This document shows positions 60,301 to 64,000 of a stretch of 64,000 nucleotides of DNA, piece after piece (position 1 is the first letter of the stretch; each line of letters begins with the position of its first letter). Made by a program: the position numbers and the translations under genes. The notes beneath the pieces were generated by a model. The model searched no databases and had not been told where the DNA came from. It saw only the letters and a list, made by a program, of their open reading frames with translations. This DNA is from Penelope pileata (taxonomy: Eukaryota > Chordata > Aves > Galliformes > Cracidae). The DNA lies in NCBI GenBank assembly GCA_013396635.1, contig WBMW01001706.1:780427-844426 (forward strand), read 5' to 3'.

Positions 60301-63218
60301 TTTCACTAAACATCATTCTGTTGTTGTCATCTCTCTGCTCAAAAAAATTACACAATTTTGAAAAGAAAATTAACTTCCTATATACAAGTATATTACTGTT
60401 CTGAATGTACTAACAGGATTAAAGAAATTAAACAATATGTGAGAATAACCTAGAAAATGATCTAACTCTTCAGAAATACACAAATAAAAATGTAATGTAT
60501 ATATTCAAAAGTCTTATAATGTACTTACAACAGCTGCAAAGATGTACTTTTGATCTTTTTCTTGTAAGAATAGCAGCACATCAGTTAGAAGCAGAGCTAG
60601 GGTGTCTTAAAATGAGAAAAAGAAAAGAGTATGTTTTAATGAAAGGTATTAGTTATGCTTAATTTCTTCTTTTACCTTCCAAAAGGAAGAAAGCCTGGTC
60701 AATAAGTAACTCACAGAATCCTACATTAAGATAAACAGAAAATACCTGGATTACTCGACGGTCTGTGCAAAGCAAGTGCAAGCCATCACTTTGTACCTCC
60801 TGGGAAAAACCACACTTTCTGCTATCCACTCTCCTGTCACACAGTGCAGAAGCACTGGCCCATGGAAAGAAGAAAGCCTCACTCAAACATCCCCCCAGCT
60901 TCTTCAAGCCTCCAAAAGGCAACCTTGCAAAGAGCACCCTGCATAAGTTTTGTTTTGCCTATGTTATAACATATACTCGTAACACAGTATTATACTAATG
61001 AAAGCATTTCTGTAATCACAGTGAGCAGATAGATTTGTAAGGCAGTAAAACAAATATTAGTAAGTTTCAAAAAACCAAACCCCCACATGTGAACATCAGA
61101 TTCTGGACTTGAATGTGAAAATTGTGCTCCAGCCAAATTTGGCTTCAGGATTTCTTTTCCACTGTCTACTTCCCAGCACCACTGAAGAAGAGTACATGAT
61201 TTTTAATGCTTTATTTTCAATGATCAATGTTGTGTATAATATAAATAACAAGTCAAGAACCTGTGTCATGGGATGAAAATGCAAATTCTGGGAACACGAT
61301 CTGGAGGAGGAAATGCAACTGACAGTAGAATGTAAAAAGCACAGTTTCCCATGCTTTGCATGCAAGCTTGTCATCTTAGATGCACAAGGTATTACCTATA
61401 AATGGCAGCATCTTCTGGAACTACTTTTCTAGCAATTAGCGGAATATTCTCAATACCATTCCCTCAGAAATTTGTGTTTACAACACAGTGTAATAAAATA
61501 TCTTCACTCTTAAACCAAACAATCTTCATACGTTACATGCAAATAAAGAGTTAGAGGACTTTACTGCTAGGATGGAATACCTTTGAAACGACCAGTAGCT
61601 GTTTTCCAGTACACTAAACCTTCATGAAGAAGTATCCTTTCTTTCCTCGTCAAGTCTTGCTTCCTAAAAATGTGACCACTTTTCAGTTTTGTATATGTTT
61701 TGTTTTCAGTTCGACTGAGAATTTCCAACAGCTTTTGCTTTTTCTCATACTCATTAACTTTCAAATCTACTGCTGCAATCATGTCCTTAATTAAACGAAG
61801 GGCTTTGCATAGGTCTTCATGTTCTTCTGTTCCTTCTGTATGAAACAAAAAATAAACAATACAATAGTAATTGACATATTCAAGAGAAGGTATTATTCCT
61901 CACTTTCTGGGAACTAATCTACCTGATTTACCTATTAAAAGATGACAGGTATCTCAGACTTATTGATTAATCAAACATTGATCAAAATGTTGAGTATTTC
62001 TGGCTTATTTATGAGCTGTTACCATTTACATTTTTTTCACTAAGTAAACCCTATAGTGTATTACTGTTCTGGCTAACTTACAATAGGATTTCAAAGACAA
62101 AAAGTTTGCATTTGGATATGCAGCTTTCTACAATACTCATTTATTGCCCATTTGGGAGGCTGTATCTGTAAGCTACTAGCATTTACAAAATGCTCTACAA
62201 AATTTCAGGATCATTCAACTCTTGTTTGAAAAGTTGAACAGTAATTTATGAAATATTTGCCTAGCTTTACAGAACACTTGACTAGAATTCATTGCAAAGA
62301 ACATGTAGACACGTGCCTGAATTAGTTCACATCCTCTATTCAAGATCTTTTGCTAAACCACGTTCTTCTGGACTTCTAGGACTTCCCTGGCTGGTATCTT
62401 GGAAATTCTCACATCCTAACTTTGGCAAAACTACATTCACCAGACATATTCTTCATTTATTTGCCTTAATAGTAGGTACTTTCATTGCTCTGGTTCTCCA
62501 CAGAACAGTGAATTTCATCCTTCATACAAATTCTAACAGTGCATATTCCTTACATTAGAAACGTACAACAACTCCAGACATGAAACAGCACTCAGCTTTT
62601 ATTCACCTTTTGTGTACTGCAATATCCTTTCAACTAGAACAGGGTATTTGGTGATTCGCTGAGTAACAAGTAGAATGCACTCGGGAATTCCTCGGCGTCG
62701 TGCCAACAGGTTGCTGTTCCTCAGCTGCACAGACACAAATACATACTCTCAGTAGTAAACTCATATCAAAGCACCAACTGACTAATAAGAAATATGATCT
62801 AACTGCACTAGAATAAACGAAACTAAAATAAAATGCTGGGTTATCTGAACTATCCCCAAGGAGTAAGCATTGCCCTGAGGGATGAGGTGCGCTATAATAG
62901 CAACACGTGTGCAATACACACTGAATGCCAAAGCTTTCAAAAAATTGAAAGAAAAATGTAATTTACCAGCTCATTCATTAAGAAGGAAAAGACTTGCCAT
63001 TTTTATTAGCTATTAAAAGAAAGTTACTGAATATAATATCAATCCTAAATTTTAAATAAAAACGACATGGTGATTACACTCATGTGGAAACTTACTTTAA
63101 TAAAATTCTGGAACTTTTTGTTTTGTTGCAACTCTTTGAAGAGATTAACAGCTTCCTTCTGATGGCTGCAAAACTCTCCATATATCTTCTTCATTTTAGT
63201 TGCATTTTCCTCTGAAAA
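29352..63218 (-). CDS. ARHGEF28: ARHGEF28 (p190RhoGEF/RGNEF), 3' half, 14 coding exons
   Basis: This is a Rho guanine-nucleotide exchange factor of the Lbc/GEF-H1 group. The family loads GTP on RhoA, binds focal adhesion kinase and microtubules, and the mammalian protein also binds neurofilament-L mRNA through its C-terminal part. Joined on the minus strand the exons are 63096-63218, 62607-62724, 61581-61835, 60529-60605, 59658-59836, 58965-59059, 57359-57541, 54241-54372, 53454-53548, 49790-49828, 49653-49700, 47276-47755, 44917-45217 and 29352-29512. They sum to 2,286 nt (761 codons plus TGA) with all phases consistent and no internal stop. Residues here are numbered from the first exon in the window: DH C-terminal half about 1-115, PH about 128-250, coiled coil about 465-600. 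ARHGEF28 rather than AKAP13 or ARHGEF2 is chosen from the PH segment (VISLQKLIVREVANEER), the LVDISGFEDVHVEPHLLIKP segment and the -ENIVYL end, compared with the human proteins from memory. The start of the gene is outside the window. Confidence 0.95.
31890..32250. other. GC-rich patch in the last intron
   Basis: About 360 bp clearly richer in G+C and CpG (for example CACCGGGCCGAGGTG, GATCAGCCGGCCTGG) than its surroundings. Open frames exist on both strands (31895-32251 plus; 31817-32158 minus), as expected in GC-rich DNA. None is recognised. It could be an intronic regulatory element or an old repeat. Confidence 0.4.
33391..33490 (-). mobile_element. Short CR1 fragment
   Basis: TTGGAAAGGATCTGAGGAAG and TCTGGTTCAACCTTCTGCTC match the minus strand of the CR1 3' region. 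It is followed directly by the purine tract at 33502. Confidence 0.7.
33502..33655 (+). repeat. Long purine tract (A/G-rich)
   Basis: About 150 bp almost entirely purine on the plus strand, broken by a short (CA)n at 33541-33553. In the ARHGEF28 pre-mRNA this is a long pyrimidine tract. Confidence 0.92.
33838..33888 (+). repeat. A-rich low-complexity stretch
   Basis: Imperfect (AAAAT)n followed by a run of A. Confidence 0.85.
37181..37212 (+). repeat. Short tandem repeat of TAACAGG units
   Basis: CTAACAGGTAACAGGTAACA followed by GCTAACAGGTAG: four imperfect units. Confidence 0.8.
41355..41446 (+). repeat. Poly(A)/(GAAA)n purine tract
   Basis: A-runs and GAAA units over about 90 bp, in the last intron. 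Minus-strand frames over it are artefacts. Confidence 0.93.
43640..43864 (+). mobile_element. CR1 3' fragment
   Basis: TTCTTCACAGTGTGGGTGAC, GGATTGGACTCCATGACCTC and TAGAGGTCCCTTCCAAGCCC with a TTGTGATTCTGTGATTT tail. The 135-codon minus frame over it is repeat-derived. Confidence 0.94.
44917..45217 (-). CDS. ARHGEF28: ARHGEF28 exon M: C-terminal region
   Basis: It starts IMRHNQSDSLHGENAFYLNE and continues through SLSSLNRSDSP, ARTSENQADLGVD and TNELWKSTGSYQQ. These align with the human LNRSESLCHENSFFINEA, RTSEHQVDLKVD and HKLWTAAGS segments as I recall them. The acceptor is TTCTGCAG and the donor AATG|GTAATT. Reading through the donor gives a stop after three more residues, so an intron-retained form would end early. 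Confidence 0.93.
45218..47275 (-). other. Intron between exons L and M
   Basis: Contains the CR1 at 46721-47022; otherwise no feature seen. Confidence 0.8.
46721..47022 (-). mobile_element. Young-looking CR1 fragment between exons L and M
   Basis: On the plus strand it starts AGAATCATAGAATCATACAA, followed by GGTTGGAAAAGACCCCAAGG, GCCTTGAACACCTCCAGG and CTCTCTGGGCAGCTGTGCCA. It ends about 250 bp from exon L and is in the same orientation as the gene. Confidence 0.95.
47276..47755 (-). CDS. ARHGEF28: ARHGEF28 exon L: 160-residue coiled-coil exon
   Basis: It begins AALAIQDSHRELYRLLLQEN after the acceptor GGTGTCTAG and ends SHE|GTATGT. Most of the exon is a charged Glu/Gln/Arg/Leu coiled coil (for example REELANIDRLKQQFQQEQQR, QEYQQNLERLREGQK). 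In the mammalian protein this C-terminal region is linked to microtubule and partner binding. It is much more GC-rich than the flanking introns. Phase 0 at both ends, 480 nt. Confidence 0.96.
47756..49652 (-). other. Intron between exons K and L
   Basis: Contains the TA-rich microsatellite at 48312-48397; otherwise unique. Confidence 0.8.
48312..48397 (+). repeat. (TATATATC)n / (TA)n microsatellite
   Basis: CTATATAT units passing into a pure TA run. It lies in the intron between exons K and L. Confidence 0.95.
49653..49700 (-). CDS. ARHGEF28: ARHGEF28 exon K: 48-nt mini-exon
   Basis: It encodes IVQAIQNLTRLLYSIQ, a predicted helix that matches the human segment nearly residue for residue. 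The acceptor is GTTTTCTAG and the donor CAG|GTGACT. Only 89 bp of intron separate it from exon J. Phase 0 at both ends. Confidence 0.94.
49790..49828 (-). CDS. ARHGEF28: ARHGEF28 exon J: 39-nt mini-exon
   Basis: It encodes 13 residues, EGSMSFPGSTGTE. The acceptor is TTTATTTTAG and the donor GTGAGTTT. The FPGS core agrees with the human segment before the next exon. It enters and leaves in phase 0, so it can be skipped without changing frame. Confidence 0.88.
51280..51406 (+). mobile_element. CR1 3' fragment, different subfamily
   Basis: GGTTGGACCAGATGGGCCTC, GTGGTCCCTGCTAGCTTCAA and CAGTTCTGTGATTCTT. The wording differs from the other copies and fits another CR1 subfamily. Confidence 0.88.
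52040..52395 (-). mobile_element. Old CR1 fragment
   Basis: GTTGCTCAGGGCCTTCTCCA, CCAAGGATGGAGACCCCACA and CCCTGGACAACCTGTTCC are minus-strand CR1 landmarks. Divergent towards its far end. Confidence 0.88.
53454..53548 (-). CDS. ARHGEF28: ARHGEF28 exon I: acidic linker
   Basis: It encodes DAEMKEAEESPEVDLCASPA followed by EKEMSDANIEYK. The acceptor is TTATTTGTCAG and the donor TATAAG|GTATTG. The length is 95 nt and it leaves phase 0. Sequence is weakly conserved compared with what I recall of the human protein, so it is supported mainly by splice signals and exact phase fit. Confidence 0.85.
53549..54240 (-). other. Intron between exons H and I
   Basis: 692 bp of unique sequence with no feature seen. 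Confidence 0.75.
54241..54372 (-). CDS. ARHGEF28: ARHGEF28 exon H: Ser/Thr/Glu-rich linker
   Basis: It begins AESLHVAVTSSQVSETDRTS and is rich in Ser, Thr and Glu, a probably disordered linker. The acceptor is CTCTCTAG. The donor is a tandem: CCTG|GTG|GTGAGT. The inner, stronger GTGAGT gives 132 nt; the outer would drop one Gly codon and keep frame. Confidence 0.9.
54455..55488 (-). mobile_element. Old CR1, 3' part of a composite element
   Basis: CR1 minus-strand text from the 3' end (CATCCAGTCCAACCCCTGGG) through CCCAGCACTGGACACAGTAT, AATCAGCCTTCCACCCACTC and GAAGGCCTTGCAGATGCCAA. It breaks at 55488 where another CR1 begins, and the older element seems to resume at about 56440. It starts only about 80 bp from exon H. 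Confidence 0.9.
55489..56040 (-). mobile_element. Younger CR1 inserted in the older CR1
   Basis: It begins with a tail-proximal GGCTTATGTTGGAAGGGACC and passes CTGGCCTTGAACGCCTCCAG, TGTGCCAGTGCTTTACCACC and CTGGATGCAGTACTCCAGAT. It restarts the CR1 3' end in the middle of another CR1, so it is a separate later insertion. Confidence 0.9.
56041..56439. other. Unassigned 400-bp insert between CR1 pieces
   Basis: AT-rich sequence with internal near-repeats (AATAATTATTGTGAAA against ATAATTATTGCGAAAT). It does not read as CR1, yet lies between two parts of one old CR1, so it should be inserted or transduced DNA. Origin unknown. Confidence 0.5.
56440..57000 (-). mobile_element. Old CR1, reverse-transcriptase part of the composite
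   Basis: GCATGCTGGCTATTCCCAGT, CACCTCTTGTCCTTCATGTG, ACCTTTTGAAGATGATGGAA and GACATCGGCCAGCTCCCTGA come from the CR1 reverse-transcriptase region on the minus strand. It fits as the continuation of 54455-55488. The frame is broken. Confidence 0.88.
57359..57541 (-). CDS. ARHGEF28: ARHGEF28 exon G: conserved post-PH segment
   Basis: It encodes 60 full codons including SLSNQDQQICSCLEDKLHIY, DISGFEDVHVEPHLLIKP and PQAASLLVAALKE. The acceptor is GTTGACAG and the donor G|GTGAGT. The open frame runs on past the donor into the intron, which shows where exon and read-through differ. This is one of the segments most diagnostic of ARHGEF28. Confidence 0.97.
58050..58054 (+). repeat. Target-site duplication, left copy
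   Basis: AAATG directly before the LTR, identical to 58614-58618. Confidence 0.75.
58055..58613 (+). mobile_element. Solo LTR of an avian ERVL-type endogenous retrovirus
   Basis: It starts TGTCCTGTTTTTCAGC-like and ends in ACA, flanked by a perfect 5-bp target duplication AAATG (58050-58054 and 58614-58618). The body resembles a widespread avian ERV LTR known to me: CAGCTGGGACAGAGTT near the start, GACAGCTGACC in the middle, and GTTAAACCA at the end. A degraded TATA-like ATAAAAG lies at 58342 and an AGTAAA poly(A)-like signal at 58482. No internal retroviral genes remain. It sits in the intron between exons F and G, antisense to the gene. Confidence 0.88.
58614..58618 (+). repeat. Target-site duplication, right copy
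   Basis: AAATG directly after the LTR. A 5-bp duplication fits integration by an ERVL-like element. Confidence 0.75.
58965..59059 (-). CDS. ARHGEF28: ARHGEF28 exon F: acidic linker after PH
   Basis: This 95-nt exon encodes SCPEEQEEGKMNESDEDRR followed by a basic helix ending KIQKCQ. It matches the SCPEE ... SESDEDKRKAEAR region recalled for the human protein. The acceptor is CTCTAAAG and the donor CAAG|GTGCGG, a weaker donor than its neighbours. Confidence 0.93.
59060..59657 (-). other. Intron between exons E and F
   Basis: 598 bp of unique sequence; nothing else seen. Confidence 0.75.
59658..59836 (-). CDS. ARHGEF28: ARHGEF28 exon E: PH domain C-terminal half
   Basis: It opens with DQKPSVISLQKLIVREVANE and ends in the PH C-terminal helix (EERNNWMRHIQDAVE). 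The acceptor is TTTCTCCCAG and the donor AG|GTAGAG; the length is 179 nt. The last two bases start a Ser codon completed by exon F. Confidence 0.97.
59837..60528 (-). other. Intron between exons D and E
   Basis: 692 bp, AT-rich, nothing else seen. Confidence 0.75.
60529..60605 (-). CDS. ARHGEF28: ARHGEF28 exon D: PH domain core
   Basis: This 77-nt exon encodes DTLALLLTDVLLFLQEKDQK followed by YIFAAV, the hydrophobic beta strands of the PH domain. The acceptor is TTTTAAG and the donor GTAAGT (60523-60528). It was missed by simple ORF length because it is short. Phases join exons C and E exactly. Confidence 0.96.
60606..61580 (-). other. Intron between exons C and D
   Basis: 975 bp. Open frames on both strands around 60659-60998 are unrecognised. 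Confidence 0.75.
61581..61835 (-). CDS. ARHGEF28: ARHGEF28 exon C: end of DH and start of PH
   Basis: The acceptor is ATACAG and the donor AAAG|GTATTC; the length is 255 nt. The peptide runs from the end of the DH domain (EEHEDLCKALRLIKDMIAAV, DLKVNEYEKK) through the linker into the first PH strands (KLKSGHIFRKQDL, LVYWKTATGRFK). It is collinear with human ARHGEF28 as I remember it. Confidence 0.97.
61836..62606 (-). other. Intron between exons B and C
   Basis: 771 bp, AT-rich, nothing else seen. Confidence 0.75.
62607..62724 (-). CDS. ARHGEF28: ARHGEF28 exon B: DH conserved region 3
   Basis: It starts at LRNSNLLARRRGIPEC after a TGTGCAG acceptor and ends at the donor G|GTGAAT. It contains ILLVTQRITKYPVL, the most conserved DH helix, which in this family contacts the Rho GTPase. 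The length is 118 nt, phase 0 in and 1 nt carried out. Confidence 0.96.
62725..63095 (-). other. Intron between exons A and B
   Basis: 371 bp separating two DH exons; nothing else seen. Confidence 0.75.
63096..63218 (-). CDS. ARHGEF28: ARHGEF28 exon A: DH domain, middle helices
   Basis: It encodes 41 residues (FSEENATKMKKIYGEF ... KKFQNFIK), part of the helical DH exchange domain. The donor is GTAAGT-like at 63091-63095. Two acceptor AGs lie 7 nt apart (63219-63220 and 63212-63213). I chose the upstream one because it gives phase 0 and keeps FSEEN, which I recall from the human protein. The preceding exon is not in the window, so the phase cannot be checked from the 5' side. Confidence 0.85.
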
Positions 63219-64000
63219 CTGAAGAAATTAATAATTGAATTGCGCTCAACATCGCACTCAATGGAAAAGCATATATCTAAGGACTAATGTATTTTGTACA
63301 TATACAGAACCTGTAACTTCTATATACTCGTTTCTCAAGTTCTCTGAAGTTCACTATTAGGGCCTGTCAATGCAGAATGAAAACAGGCTAGCGTTTTTAA
63401 TGAGCAAGAAGAGGGACGTAAGCTGGACAAGCACAAGCATTACAATCTTGCCAATAATGGCCAGACTGATTGTTGTAACACCACTTCATTTTTTTGCAAA
63501 CATAATCCCTTTGAGGCTTATTTGAATTCACCTGATCTCCACACTTCTAGAAAAGACACTGCTTGTATAAGCAGTGTGACCACTCCTCCACTGATAAACA
63601 GCAATGTGAGATACACCATGCCAGATCAGTGCACAAAATAAAGAAATAAAGGGATAGTTTGCTTTCCATGATCAGTCCATTATTCACACTACTGCTTAGC
63701 CATTGACAAAGTGAATCAATTGCTTCTGTTTTTAGCAGTCCATGTTCTTAAAGGAGCAGCATTCTACCAAGGTCATCACTTTGTCACTTGTACTACCTAT
63801 GAGTCCTTCACCAGTTTATAACAGCTAGCTGTCAGAAATGATTTTCTATTATTGCTATTTCACCCTACAATAATATAAAAGGGACAGTTTTTGAATTTCA
63901 TAAGGCAACCTTAGCCTTCTTCCCACCCAAATCAGTTTTAACTCTGAAAGTTGTTTAATTTGAGACCCTCAAGTACATAAAGAATTAAGAGAACTGATGC
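63219..64000 (-). other. Start of the intron upstream of exon A
   Basis: I searched for the preceding DH exon (expected to end near GDILVQQ in the human protein) and did not find it, so it lies beyond the window. Confidence 0.7.

Noticed and set aside
59658..63218. Assignment of the DH-PH exons to AKAP13 or ARHGEF2
   Set aside because: Both are close relatives, but the PH and post-PH segments and the -ENIVYL end agree with ARHGEF28 and not with what I recall of the other two.
1..64000. CRISPR arrays, operons, bacterial-type systems, tRNA or rRNA genes
   Set aside because: The window is vertebrate nuclear DNA. I saw no regularly spaced repeats, no tRNA B-box context outside CR1, and no rRNA or U6-type sequence.

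Overview
This window looks like nuclear DNA from a bird, probably a galliform such as chicken. The evidence is many CR1 LINE fragments ending in the avian ATTCTATGATTCT-type 3' tail, one avian ERVL-type solo LTR, large AT-rich introns, and a vertebrate multi-exon gene. The species call is inference. The gene's human orthologue lies on 5q13, which largely corresponds to the avian Z chromosome, so a Z location is likely but not proven here.

Right half (29352-63218, minus strand): the 3' half of ARHGEF28 (p190RhoGEF/RGNEF), a Rho guanine-nucleotide exchange factor. I rebuilt fourteen coding exons with GT/AG boundaries. Their lengths total 2,286 nt, which is 761 codons plus a TGA stop, and every phase joins. 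They encode the C-terminal part of the DH domain, the PH domain, an acidic linker, two very small exons 89 bp apart, a 480-bp GC-rich coiled-coil exon, and a divergent tail ending in -ENIVYL. The upstream exons (ANK-like/C1 region and start of DH) lie beyond 64000. The last intron is 15.4 kb and carries two long purine tracts and a GC-rich patch.

Left half (1 to about 28650): no gene I can support. It is the 3' flank of ARHGEF28, with scattered CR1 copies, simple repeats and unannotated unique DNA.

The most striking structure is an inverted repeat in the left half: two 657-bp arms (17646-18302 and 19820-20476) that differ at only two positions I could find, around a 1,517-bp unique spacer. 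The right arm is bracketed by older, diverged 35-bp direct repeats. The spacer holds an RFX X-box-like motif in a block that looks like conserved non-coding DNA.

Other mobile DNA: about a dozen CR1 fragments on both strands, a composite CR1 filling most of the intron between exons at 54372 and 57359, and a solo LTR with a perfect 5-bp target duplication at 58050-58618. All ORFs outside the ARHGEF28 exons look like chance or repeat-derived frames.
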